A stretch of DNA of 13,362 nucleotides from RGIG7179 sp051893555 (GTDB lineage: Bacteria > Bacillota > Clostridia > Peptostreptococcales > Anaerovoracaceae). A program made the translations under genes and the position numbers. The stretch lies in NCBI GenBank assembly GCA_051893555.1, contig JBJFHL010000031.1, positions 1-13,362 of the forward strand, written 5' to 3'. Positions 1 to 7,141 of this stretch are shown piece after piece (position 1 is the stretch's first letter; every line of letters begins with the position of its first letter). Under the pieces are notes generated by a model, which was given only the letters and a program-made list of their open reading frames with translations, was not told where the DNA came from and did not search any database.

Positions 1-113
1 TTTCCGGTGCTAATATTAAAAAAAATTCAGGACATTTTCAGAAACGCTTGACATAAAAAAACATGATGTACTGAAAAAAACGCATCCGTATCTGCAGTTT
101 CTTCAAGTTTTTC

Positions 114-142
114 TTGACTGGCATCTTAGAATGTAATATAAT
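114..142 (+). promoter_or_regulatory. Sigma-70-type promoter of the riboswitch transcript
   Basis: TTGACT (114-119) and a perfect TATAAT (137-142) are separated by 17 bp, with a TG dinucleotide just upstream of the -10 region. Transcription would start near 149, about 35 nt before the c-di-GMP aptamer. This is one of the best-matching promoters in the window, so the riboswitch RNA is probably really transcribed rightwards. Confidence 0.8.
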
Positions 143-183
143 GAACTAAGTTAAAAAATCGTTAATTTTTTGAGACATTCAGT

Positions 184-260
184 AATCGCAAACCCAGAGA
201 AATCTGGTGGCGCAAAGCTAAAGGGACTAAACCGAAAGGTATGTCAGCCAGCTGCCGTAT
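184..260 (+). promoter_or_regulatory. Cyclic di-GMP class I riboswitch (GEMM-I aptamer)
   Basis: The GEMM-I hallmarks occur in order. GCAAACC (188-194) is followed by a CCAGA/TCTGG stem closed by a GAAA tetraloop (194-207). Then come the conserved CGCAAAGC (211-218) and a second arm with ACTAAACC and GGTATG (226-243). Those two strands resemble the 11-nt tetraloop receptor that docks the GAAA loop in this family. The arm closes through AGCCAGCTGCC (246-256). The family binds c-di-GMP in the three-way junction; rare variants prefer cGAMP, and I cannot assign the discriminating base without a covariance alignment. The aptamer has its own promoter upstream and a terminator downstream, but the next sense-strand gene starts only at 2692. 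The intervening DNA is the antiparallel regulator gene. Confidence 0.88.
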
Positions 261-313
261 CAAAATACAGATATGTATGAATCTCTTTTTTTATTTGTAT
301 CTGATTTTAGCGG

Positions 314-343
314 TCATCTGGAAATGTCTCCGGATGATTTTTT
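314..343 (+). terminator. Intrinsic terminator, probable riboswitch expression platform
   Basis: TCATCTGG (314-321) pairs with CCGGATGA (330-337) around an 8-nt loop, followed by six T (338-343). Between aptamer and terminator, AAAATACAGATA (262-273) can pair with TATCTGATTTT (298-308) with one bulged base, and there is an extra T-run at 284-290. This layout suits ligand-dependent termination. Whether c-di-GMP turns readthrough on or off cannot be read from the sequence. Confidence 0.75.
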
Positions 344-418
344 ATTTGAAAGCGTGTATTATATATGATCGAAAGCAGGCAGCGTTATCTTTTACTTGAG
401 GCACTGTCTGTTTTTCTT

Positions 419-2491
419 TTACAAAATCCATTGATGCCCCTTTTTCGTCAAGCGAATACCAGCTTTCCCTCTGCCTATCTGAAGCAACCCTTCTGCTTCC
501 ATATAGGACAGCCTCTTTCGAAGTGCATACATAGTCATTTGCCCTGCCAGATTTTCCTGGAGCGTTTTTAGCAGTACTTCCCTCCCCAGGATGTGTCCAC
601 TTTCATTATAGTCTCTGACAATGCAAGCTATACGAAATCGGATCATTTCCTCGGTTTCTACAGGTGATTTCCAGAAAACAGGCTCTTCCTTACTTTCTAT
701 ACTTTCCAATTCGCCTGCATGGTAGGATTGATTCGTGAAAACAGGACCCTTCTCTTTTGGGAGGTCCTCCATGCGCAGTCCATTTTCATCCCTCAGGGCA
801 TACATGTAAGATAATGTGTTCTTCAGTTCCCGCACATTACCTGGCCAGCTGTATTCCTGCATTTTAATTAAAATCTCTTCTGTAAGCAAGTCTTCTTTGT
901 TCCCTTCCTTTCGAAGGAAAAAGTTCGCCAGTTGAGGAATGTCCTGCGTTCGGTTGCGCAAAGGCGGAAGATGAAGATATCCAATCTTCAGGCGGTAATA
1001 CAAATCCTCGCGAAAAGACCCATTCCGCACTTTCTCTTCCAGATTCTGATTTGTCGCTGCAATCACTCGGACATCGACTCGCTTAATTTCCTTGCCACCG
1101 ATTCGCATCACTTCTTTTTCCTGCAGAACGCGAAGCAGGCTTGTCTGCATCTTCAATGAAATATCCCCGATTTCATCAAGGAAGATGGTTCCTCCGTCTG
1201 CCATTTCAAAAAGACCCATTCTTCCCCCTCTCTTCGCGCCAGTAAAAGCTCCTTCTTCATAGCCGAACAGTTCACTTTCCATCAAAGAATCTTGTAGTGC
1301 ACTGAAATTTACTGCAATGTACGGATATTCTCTGCGCTGCGACGCGTTATGAATTGCGCTGGCAAACAATTCTTTTCCCGTCCCGCTTTCTCCTTCGATT
1401 AAGACAGCGAGATCTGTTTTTGCCAGTCTGCTTACCTTTCGCTTTGCTTCACAAATTGTCGCTGAACTTCCCAGAATATCATCCAGGTTATATTTTGCAT
1501 AAAATCCTTTCTGCACCAGATCACGACGGATCTTGTGACTTTCCTTCTGTATCTTTTCTGTTGTCTTAAAAATACATACGGTATTGTCATCTTCTGTAAA
1601 AAATCTGCTGAGCAATATATCCTGCCCGTTGATTCGCACCATTCTTTCCTCTGTTTCTGTTTCATGTTTTAAAAAAAACAAAAGTTTTTCATCTCTGATG
1701 ATATCTGCTAACTTTCGCCCATTAACAGAGGTTTCACGAAGATGAAACAGTTTTCGTAGATTTTCATTACAAACAGATACGGCCTCTGTCTCCCTGTTAT
1801 AAACAAGGAGACCATCATCAATGGAATTGATCAAAGCAAGCAGTTTCTGACTCAGGCTGTCTGCACGCCGATGGACATCTCCAATACTGCGTGATATACA
1901 GGTCAGTTTATTCACATAAGTATCGATATACGCATCCAGAAGATGAAACGGAAGGTCCAGCTGCTTCCAGAGTTCGGCTAGTGTAGTAAAAGAAAATAAC
2001 CGTGTTCCAATGTCATAGGCTTCCTTTATATTCGGGGGGATAAGATGACTTTCTCCTACTGTAATTGCTACAGAAACCTCTTCATTGAGCTCCCTTCCAT
2101 TCCAGAAGGGTATATAGGTTAACGAATCAAAACCAATTTCCTGTAAAGATATAATCGCGTCCATGGCTGCCGCCTCGGTATCATTCACCATCAATACTTT
2201 TGTCTGCGGAGGAATATGAACAATAGATTCAATTCTGTCGATATTAATGATTCGCTTTTCTCCAATTATTATTTTCTGCTTTGGACAAATTCTCCCCTCG
2301 TTTTTCAAACGTCGCTCAAAGGATTCGCCCGATAAAAGTAATACATCTGCCTCTATGAAATCAGGCAGTCCCTCCTCATAGGAATATGTCTCCATCGTTA
2401 CTTCGTCGGGCAAATAATCCTGGAGCTGTTTTTCCAGGCATATGCGCGTTGCAACGCTCCCGGTTATCAAGATTAATTTTGGAATGCTCAT
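419..2491 (-). CDS. Sigma-54-dependent transcriptional activator (PAS-like, AAA+, winged-helix-like C-terminus)
   Basis: The 690-residue protein is an enhancer-binding activator for RNA polymerase with sigma-54. Residues 1-195 form a two-lobed sensory region resembling PrpR_N-type domains. Residues about 212-310 look like a PAS domain. The AAA+ domain spans about 335-575, with Walker A GESGTGKE (367-374), an intact sigma-54-contacting GAFTGA (414-419), Walker B GGTIFLDE (433-440), the arginine region FREDLYYRL (493-501) and WPGNVREL (549-556). The C-terminus (about 610-690) does not look like the usual Fis-type helix-turn-helix. It reads more like a winged helix (YALRKRLSYMEAEGLL, then a basic glycine-containing wing). 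The ATG at 2491 is preceded by GAAAGG. The gene is divergent from iadA-yfcC, whose sigma-54 promoter it very probably activates. The signal it senses is unknown; an aspartyl peptide or a breakdown product would fit the context. Confidence 0.93.
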   Translation of the reverse strand: MSIPKLILITGSVATRICLEKQLQDYLPDEVTMETYSYEEGLPDFIEADVLLLSGESFERRLKNEGRICPKQKIIIGEKRIINIDRIESIVHIPPQTKVLMVNDTEAAAMDAIISLQEIGFDSLTYIPFWNGRELNEEVSVAITVGESHLIPPNIKEAYDIGTRLFSFTTLAELWKQLDLPFHLLDAYIDTYVNKLTCISRSIGDVHRRADSLSQKLLALINSIDDGLLVYNRETEAVSVCNENLRKLFHLRETSVNGRKLADIIRDEKLLFFLKHETETEERMVRINGQDILLSRFFTEDDNTVCIFKTTEKIQKESHKIRRDLVQKGFYAKYNLDDILGSSATICEAKRKVSRLAKTDLAVLIEGESGTGKELFASAIHNASQRREYPYIAVNFSALQDSLMESELFGYEEGAFTGAKRGGRMGLFEMADGGTIFLDEIGDISLKMQTSLLRVLQEKEVMRIGGKEIKRVDVRVIAATNQNLEEKVRNGSFREDLYYRLKIGYLHLPPLRNRTQDIPQLANFFLRKEGNKEDLLTEEILIKMQEYSWPGNVRELKNTLSYMYALRDENGLRMEDLPKEKGPVFTNQSYHAGELESIESKEEPVFWKSPVETEEMIRFRIACIVRDYNESGHILGREVLLKTLQENLAGQMTMYALRKRLSYMEAEGLLQIGRGKAGIRLTKKGHQWIL

Positions 2492-2527
2492 GTGCTTAAC
2501 CTTTCACTTGTTCCTTTTCTTGGCTTT

Positions 2528-2582
2528 TTATTGGTCTTTTTTCAACCAATAATATAACATATTGTAATTATTGTACCAATAT
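2528..2582. promoter_or_regulatory. Two dyads, candidate enhancer (UAS) sites for the sigma-54 activator
   Basis: Site 1 is TTATTGGT (2528-2535) with a perfect inverted copy ACCAATAA (2545-2552), spacer 9. Site 2 is ATATTGTA (2559-2566) with ACCAATAT (2575-2582), an imperfect copy matching 6 of 8 bases. Their centres are about 30 bp apart, close to three helical turns. They lie roughly 95 and 125 bp upstream of the predicted sigma-54 start, a usual distance for enhancer-bound activators. No other gene is close enough to claim them. Confidence 0.6.
2551..2579 (-). promoter_or_regulatory. Possible sigma-70 promoter of the sigma-54 activator gene
   Basis: Read on the minus strand, TTGGTA (2579-2574) and TATATT (2556-2551) are separated by 17 bp. 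Transcription would start near 2544 and the leader would be about 50 nt. The -35 is only a 4/6 match. Both hexamers overlap the dyads proposed as activator sites, so the protein could repress its own gene. Confidence 0.4.
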
Positions 2583-2638
2583 CCGACCATTTTTTCCAGT
2601 TATTTGGGTAAAAAAAGGAATTTTATTTTCGATTTTGT

Positions 2639-2653
2639 TGGCACTTTTTTTGC
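2639..2653 (+). promoter_or_regulatory. Sigma-54 (-24/-12) promoter of iadA-yfcC
   Basis: TGGCAC at 2639-2644 and TTGC ending at 2653 have exactly the family spacing: the -24 GG is at 2640-2641 and the -12 GC at 2652-2653, with an all-T spacer. This fits the TGGCAC-N5-TTGC consensus. The predicted start is near 2665, 27 nt before the iadA ATG. A divergent gene for a GAFTGA-containing activator supports the call. Confidence 0.87.
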
Positions 2654-2691
2654 TTATTACTTAGAAAACAAGGAAAGGAGATGATACCTTT

Positions 2692-3831
2692 ATGATCCAA
2701 TGTATAAAGAATGTTAAAGTATTTCGTGACGGTTTCTGGAAGCCAAGTGATATTTTAATTTCCGGGAATCATATTGAGCAGATTGCAGATCGAATCGACT
2801 GTCGCTATGATCGCCTGATCCATGTCGACGGAGAAGGTATGACTGCAATTCCAGGCTATATTGATCAGCACGTCCACATTACCGGAGGAGGGGGGGAAGA
2901 CGGTTTTCTTTCTCAGGTTCCTCCTCTTCGATGCAGTGAACCCATTTTCTCTGGGGTCACTACTCTTGTTGGGCTTTTAGGAACGGATGGCACTACTCGA
3001 AGTGTAGAGAATTTAGTAGCTAAGACTATGGCACTCCGTGAGTTTGGGTTGACTGCATATTGCCTGACCGGAAATTACAGTTATCCGTCTCCAACACTAA
3101 CTGGTGATGTTAAAAAGGACATCGTTTTCGTTGACCCTATCATTGGTGTAAAAATTGCCATTTCAGATCATCGTTCCAGTAATATGCCAAAGGAGGCCCT
3201 GATAAAACTCGCTTCCGATGCTCGCGTTGCAGGACTGCTTTCTGGCAAGCCCGGTATTGTACATATTCACACCGGCAGCGGGAAAGATCAACTGAATATG
3301 CTGTTTGAAATACTGGAAGAAACTGATATTCCAATCAGTACATTTCGTCCAACACATCTGGCGGGAAAATATGATGCTGCCATCCAATTTGCCAAACTGG
3401 GCGGATATATAGATTTTACGTGCGATTCGTCAGACATGGTTAACCGTAGTGCCTTGTTAGTCCGCGCTTTGCGGGAAGCGCCGGATGGCTCTGTTACGAT
3501 CAGTACCGACAGTAATGGCAGCTTGCCAATCTGGAATGAGAAAAAGGAACTCATTGGCATGGGAGCCGGAAACATAAGTGCGCTCCACGATACAATCCGT
3601 GCTATGGTTACGCTTCAGGGACTTCCACTGGAGGAAGCAATCCGCCCTGTTACAGAAAATGTTGCGAAAGCGCTGCAGCTTTATCCTCGAAAAGGCTGCA
3701 TCTGTGAAGGTTCCGATTGTGATCTTGTTCTTCTGGATTCCAGCCTGAATATAGACACCGTCTTCGCCAACGGACGTTGTATGCTTCGGCACGGAAAACT
3801 TCAGGTTAAAACATATTTTGAGGAACTGTAG
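2692..3831 (+). CDS. iadA: Isoaspartyl dipeptidase (beta-aspartyl-peptidase, M38 amidohydrolase)
   Basis: This 379-residue cytoplasmic metallopeptidase cleaves beta-aspartyl (isoaspartyl) dipeptides that arise from damaged or cyanophycin-like peptides. The amidohydrolase metal site is complete: HVH at 60-62, the lysine expected to be carboxylated (K154, in GVKIAISDHRSS), H193 in HIHTGSG, H222 in PTHL and D273 in STDSNGS. E69 in the GGGGED loop and Y129 align with the substrate-binding glutamate and tyrosine of E. coli IadA by constant offset. Length matches the family (about 390). The ATG at 2692 follows AAGGAG after 11 nt. It is the first gene behind the sigma-54 promoter, 123 bp upstream of a carrier gene in the same direction. 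No secretion signal is visible, so the substrate must be imported or made internally. Confidence 0.94.
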   Translation: MIQCIKNVKVFRDGFWKPSDILISGNHIEQIADRIDCRYDRLIHVDGEGMTAIPGYIDQHVHITGGGGEDGFLSQVPPLRCSEPIFSGVTTLVGLLGTDGTTRSVENLVAKTMALREFGLTAYCLTGNYSYPSPTLTGDVKKDIVFVDPIIGVKIAISDHRSSNMPKEALIKLASDARVAGLLSGKPGIVHIHTGSGKDQLNMLFEILEETDIPISTFRPTHLAGKYDAAIQFAKLGGYIDFTCDSSDMVNRSALLVRALREAPDGSVTISTDSNGSLPIWNEKKELIGMGAGNISALHDTIRAMVTLQGLPLEEAIRPVTENVAKALQLYPRKGCICEGSDCDLVLLDSSLNIDTVFANGRCMLRHGKLQVKTYFEEL

Positions 3832-3878
3832 CCTCTGTTTTCCATTTGCAGCGGGAAAGAAGAATATATATGCAACAT

Positions 3879-3891
3879 TGACAAATTGTCA
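3879..3891. repeat. Small perfect palindrome between iadA and yfcC
   Basis: TGACAA-A-TTGTCA lies in the 123-bp spacer between the two plus-strand genes. It has no T-run and no convincing -10 follows the TTGACA it contains. It may be a weak mRNA stem or an operator. The remaining spacer shows no terminator, so cotranscription of the two genes is likely. Confidence 0.3.
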
Positions 3892-3954
3892 TAAAAGAGA
3901 ACCCGGTCCTCACAGTCAGCACAGTTTGAAAAGTTGAAATGAAAGGAGAAACAA

Positions 3955-5385
3955 ATGCCAAAGAAATCCGAAACACTAAATTCAATAGAAAAAAAGAAAT
4001 TTAAACTTCCAGACACTTGGATCGTTGTATTTATCATGGTTGTAATTGTCGCAATTTTAAGTTGGATTATTCCTGCTGGTAGTTTCGAATATGAACAAGT
4101 TGATGTAAACGGTACTATGCGAAATCTTGCCATCGAAGGTTCCTACCACCAGATTGATAAGGCGGACACTTCCCCTACAGGAGTATTAGGTGTATTCTCT
4201 GCACTATACAGAGGATGTGTTAACGCCGCAAGTACCATCTTCATGGTATTGACTTGCTGCTCCACCTTCCGTATTATGGTGCAAACAGGAGCTTTCCATG
4301 CCGGTATCGGTACAGTAATGAAAAAACTGGGGAATAAAGGAATCGCATTGATCATTGTCATGATGATCATCTTCGGTCTTTGCGGCTCTGTGTTTGGTAT
4401 GTTATCAGAACTGTTTGGATTTTATCCACTGATCGTTGGGCTGGGAATTGCATTAGGTTATGATGCAATGCTCGGTTTTGCAATTCTTGCACTCGGTGAA
4501 TACATTGGGTTCACTGCTGGTACGCTGAATCCTTACAATGTCGCCATATCACAGGGAATTTCACAGGTTGCTATGTATTCTAACCTGTCCTATCGCTGGT
4601 TCTCTTTCGCTGTACTGATGATCGTCGTGATTGCTTATGTGCTGTGGTATGGTGCAAGAATTAAAAAAGATCCATCGAAATCCATCATGCGTGGTATTCC
4701 AAATATGCACTCTTTCAGCGAAGGTTCCATGGATGATTACAAGATGGATAAGAAATCTGCACTGGTTCTCATCGATCTCGCCATTGTTCTTGTCGTTCTG
4801 GCAATTGGTTTGCTGAAATACGGATGGGGCAACAGCCAATTATGCGGTTTGTTTATTCTGATGTCAGTCATTGCAGCAGTAATTTGTGGATGGAGCGGAC
4901 AAAAGTATGTCGATGAATTTGTAAACGGTGTCAAAGGTATGGCCTGGGGCGCCTTGATTGCCGGTTTGTCAGCTGCAATTCTGGTTGTAATGAATGATGC
5001 CGTTATCACAGATACCATTATCAATTTTCTGGCAAATCTCTTGAAAAATGCACCTTCTGCGATTTCCGCACAGTTGATGCTTATCGTACAGACGCTGATT
5101 AACTTACCGATTTCATCCGCTACAGGTCAGGCTGCTGTTACTATGCCTATCATGGCCCCTCTGGCAGATGCGCTTGGATTAACGCGCGATGCTGCATGCT
5201 TGATCTTCCAGTTCGGCGATGGACTTTCCAATTTGCTATGGCCGACTTCAAACATTGTTGTTGTCTGCGGACTTGCGGATATTCCTTATCAGAAATGGTT
5301 GAAGTGGTTCATGCCTCTGTTTTTCATCCTGCTTGTAGTTCAAATGCTGTTAGTTGCCGGACACGTCGCATTGGGTCTGGCATAG
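3955..5385 (+). CDS. yfcC: YfcC-family membrane carrier (DcuC/ArsB-like ion transporter superfamily)
   Basis: The 476-residue protein is an integral membrane protein with about 12 hydrophobic segments; the first is at 22-40, ending in IIPAG as is typical of YfcC proteins. Two conserved half-repeats mark the ion-transporter fold: GFTAGTLNPYNVAISQ (185-200) and SSATGQAAVTMPIMAPL (387-403), the latter followed by QFGDGLSNLLWPTS (419-432). These probably form the paired re-entrant hairpins that bind substrate. A polar stretch (about 232-268) separates the halves. Relatives are annotated as dicarboxylate, basic amino acid or peptide carriers, and the true substrate is usually unknown. Because it follows iadA under one sigma-54 promoter, import of aspartyl-containing dipeptides, or aspartate exchange, is a reasonable inference. 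The ATG at 3955 has GGAG six bases upstream. Confidence 0.88.
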   Translation: MPKKSETLNSIEKKKFKLPDTWIVVFIMVVIVAILSWIIPAGSFEYEQVDVNGTMRNLAIEGSYHQIDKADTSPTGVLGVFSALYRGCVNAASTIFMVLTCCSTFRIMVQTGAFHAGIGTVMKKLGNKGIALIIVMMIIFGLCGSVFGMLSELFGFYPLIVGLGIALGYDAMLGFAILALGEYIGFTAGTLNPYNVAISQGISQVAMYSNLSYRWFSFAVLMIVVIAYVLWYGARIKKDPSKSIMRGIPNMHSFSEGSMDDYKMDKKSALVLIDLAIVLVVLAIGLLKYGWGNSQLCGLFILMSVIAAVICGWSGQKYVDEFVNGVKGMAWGALIAGLSAAILVVMNDAVITDTIINFLANLLKNAPSAISAQLMLIVQTLINLPISSATGQAAVTMPIMAPLADALGLTRDAACLIFQFGDGLSNLLWPTSNIVVVCGLADIPYQKWLKWFMPLFFILLVVQMLLVAGHVALGLA

Positions 5386-5477
5386 TCGTTCCATCCGGAC
5401 AACAGACTTCGTACGTTTGATAACGACAGAGAATTGCGGGCCGGGAAAGGATATTCATTATATTTTTATGCTGACAG

Positions 5478-5510
5478 AAAACAGGACAGTAAATATGCTG
5501 TCCTGTTTTT
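5478..5510 (+). terminator. Intrinsic terminator of the iadA-yfcC operon
   Basis: AAAACAGGACAG (5478-5489) pairs perfectly with CTGTCCTGTTTT (5498-5509) around an 8-nt loop and ends in a T-run. The opposite strand also ends in a T-run, so it may act both ways. The stretch between the yfcC stop (5385) and this hairpin shows nothing recognisable. Confidence 0.9.
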
Positions 5511-5584
5511 GTTGTCACTCTTTGCCCCCCATCTTTTGGGTATTCTGAAGTTTTATTTTCGAAATCATTGCTATTTTTCAAAAA

Positions 5585-5617
5585 TCGTGATAATATAGTT
5601 GTTGTCTGATATCACGA
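5585..5617. repeat. Inverted repeat upstream of tRNA-Arg, overlapping possible promoter elements
   Basis: TCGTGATA (5585-5592) has a perfect inverted copy TATCACGA (5610-5617), spacer 17. It surrounds GATAAT/TATAGT sequences that could serve as a -10 for the tRNA gene, with TTGCTA (5568-5573) as a poor -35. No single hexamer pair has ideal spacing, so the promoter is not called separately. Confidence 0.35.
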
Positions 5618-5649
5618 AAAATCTTCCTGATGAGGTTACAACTTAATAT

Positions 5650-5724
5650 GTCTCCGTAGTTAAATGGATATAACAGTGCTCTCCTAAAGCATCGTTGCCG
5701 GTTCGATTCCGGCCGGGGATACCA
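5650..5724 (+). tRNA. tRNA-Arg (anticodon CCU)
   Basis: A full cloverleaf is visible. The acceptor stem pairs GTCTCCG (5650-5656) with CGGGGAT (5714-5720), including two G-T wobbles, followed by discriminator A and an encoded CCA. The D-arm is GTTA/TAAC (5659-5674). The anticodon stem GTGCT/AGCAT encloses loop CTCCTAA with anticodon CCT at 5683-5685. The T-arm is GCCGG-TTCGATT-CCGGC. It reads AGG arginine codons. The D-loop and anticodon loop closely match bacterial tRNA-Arg(CCU). tRNA 3' ends are frequent integration sites, but no integrase lies in the window. Confidence 0.95.
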
Positions 5725-5765
5725 GCAAAGAAAACGGCTGTCCGAAGGGCAGTCGTTTTCTTTGC
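5725..5765 (+). terminator. Long hairpin terminator directly after tRNA-Arg
   Basis: Bases 5725-5743 pair with 5747-5765 in a 19-bp stem with two G-T wobbles and a 3-nt GAA loop. The GTTTTCTTT on the 3' arm can act as the U-tract of the inner GC-rich stem. The opposite strand has the same property, so it probably also ends the minus-strand ATPase transcript. The stem begins at the first base after the tRNA CCA. Confidence 0.82.
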
Positions 5766-5769
5766 CTAA

Positions 5770-5898
5770 ATATTTTCCAATGCCGAGGATCTGTATCAGA
5801 ACGCAGCTGAACTTGCCCAATCGGTGAACGCTTTTCACCCGGACACTGAAGTCAGATGTTATACGGACTTTTCCTTTCGAAGAATTATTTCATATTAA
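5770..5898 (+). pseudogene. Possible gene remnant: 42-codon open frame with no start
   Basis: In the frame 5770-5898 (stop TAA at 5896-5898) the translation includes DLYQNAAELAQSVNAF and TEVRCYTDFSF, then RRIISY and a stop. Its composition looks like real protein rather than random AT-rich spacer. There is no ATG, GTG or TTG with a ribosome binding site at its head; upstream it hits a stop at 5767 beside the tRNA terminator. I do not recognise the family. It may be the C-terminal scrap of a gene cut off by recombination next to the tRNA, and it overlaps the ATPase stop codon by a few bases on the other strand. Chance is also possible. Confidence 0.3.
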
Positions 5899-7109
5899 TT
5901 CCATTCCTCTTCCAACAGGAAATCCCGGATGTTGCGGTGCTTGATTCCGTTGCGGCTCATGTCGAACTCATCCAGAGAAACAACGTATTTCGGGTAGTTA
6001 TCGCGGATGTTATCATACGCGCCGAACTCACGCTGAACGGTCTCATCGGATGCCAGCAGATAGGCAACCTGAACATATAGCTTCTCTCCGCTCTTGTCGC
6101 ATACAAAGTCGATCTCCTTGTCTCCGGCTCTGCCGACTGTAATTTTGTAGCCCCGGCGCAGCAGCTCCAGATACACGATGTTCTCCAAAATGAGGTTGAT
6201 GTCGCGCATGTTGCCACCAAAAACAGCCTCCCGGATGCCATGGTCGGCAATATAATACTTCTCATTGGAGGCAAGAATCTGCTTTCCCTGCAAATCCTCC
6301 CGCTTGACCTGATAGAGCAAATAGGCGTCGCAGCAGTATTTGATGTAGTTCAGGATGGTTTCCGGCGCAACGGTTCGCTTCTCGTTTTTCAGGAACTTCG
6401 CCAGAGAAGTCGCGGAGAAGGTCGTACCCACATTGGCAATCACATAAGCGATGATGCGTTCCAGCAAGTCCACGTCACGGATCTTGTTCCGTTTCACAAT
6501 GTCCTTGAGCTGAACAGAGTTGAACAGATCATGGAGGTACAGCTTGGAAGGAGCATCCTCGTAGCGGATGTTGGCCAGGTACGGCATACCGCCGGATAAA
6601 AGATACTTCTGAAAGCATCTCTGGACCGGCTCATCCGGTGCGATGGGACGGTACAGTTCCAGAAATTCCGCGAAGGAGAACGGATAAATGACGAACTCCA
6701 CATAGCGTCCGCCGAGATAGGTGGAAAGCTCACCGGACAGGAGCTTTGCGTTTGAGCCGGTGATATAAATGTCGCAGTCAAGCGACACACGCAGGGAGTT
6801 GATACACTTCTCCCAGCCTTCTACCTCCTGAATCTCATCAAAGAACAGATAGACCTTGCCGTTGATCTCTGCGGCTCGCTTGGTAATCTCATCATGCAGT
6901 GCCTCCGCGGTTTGCAGATGGACGTAGTTCAAATCCTCAAAGTTGATGGAGATGAACTGAGCAGGGCTGATACCGGACTCCACAAGTTCCTCTTTGATCA
7001 GCTCCAGCATGACCGATTTACCGCACCGGCGAATACCGGTCATGACCTTTATCAGCTCCGTTCCGATAAACGGACGGATGCGCTTCATATACATTTCACG
7101 TTTAATCAT
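5895..7109 (-). CDS. AAA_14/DUF4143 family ATPase
   Basis: With the start at 7109 this is a 404-residue protein. The N-terminal P-loop ATPase has GIRRCGKS (25-32) and Walker B YLFFDE (87-92), then a TGSN motif (117-120) typical of the AAA_14 group. The C-terminal half (about 185-400) matches DUF4143. It includes LENIVYLELLRRG (308-320), then KEIDFV (331-336) and YVQVAY (345-350), a layout resembling a PD-(D/E)XK nuclease core. The frame is open to GTG at 7151, but that codon sits in the predicted -10 box. ATG 7109 has AAGGAG ten bases upstream and begins MIKREMYMKR, a usual family start. These genes are common, solitary and poorly understood in gut Firmicutes; roles in DNA or toxin-antitoxin-like processes have been suggested. 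It is monocistronic here. Confidence 0.9.
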   Translation of the reverse strand: MIKREMYMKRIRPFIGTELIKVMTGIRRCGKSVMLELIKEELVESGISPAQFISINFEDLNYVHLQTAEALHDEITKRAAEINGKVYLFFDEIQEVEGWEKCINSLRVSLDCDIYITGSNAKLLSGELSTYLGGRYVEFVIYPFSFAEFLELYRPIAPDEPVQRCFQKYLLSGGMPYLANIRYEDAPSKLYLHDLFNSVQLKDIVKRNKIRDVDLLERIIAYVIANVGTTFSATSLAKFLKNEKRTVAPETILNYIKYCCDAYLLYQVKREDLQGKQILASNEKYYIADHGIREAVFGGNMRDINLILENIVYLELLRRGYKITVGRAGDKEIDFVCDKSGEKLYVQVAYLLASDETVQREFGAYDNIRDNYPKYVVSLDEFDMSRNGIKHRNIRDFLLEEEWN

Positions 7110-7141
7110 GATAATCAGTCTCCTTGCCTGTGGCTGAGCAT

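Noticed and set aside
48..76. TTGACA near the window start as a second promoter
   Set aside because: No -10-like hexamer at 16-18 bp; the promoter at 114-142 is far better.
365..571. 68-codon plus-strand frame directly after the riboswitch terminator
   Set aside because: It lies antisense to the end of the sigma-54 activator gene, lacks a ribosome binding site and has no recognisable protein character. It was tempting as a riboswitch target.
3878..3900. TTGACA between iadA and yfcC as an internal promoter
   Set aside because: No -10 sequence follows at a usable distance; cotranscription from the sigma-54 promoter is simpler.
5578..5838. 86-codon minus-strand frame across the tRNA
   Set aside because: It is the reverse complement of the tRNA-Arg gene and its terminator, a known source of false ORFs.
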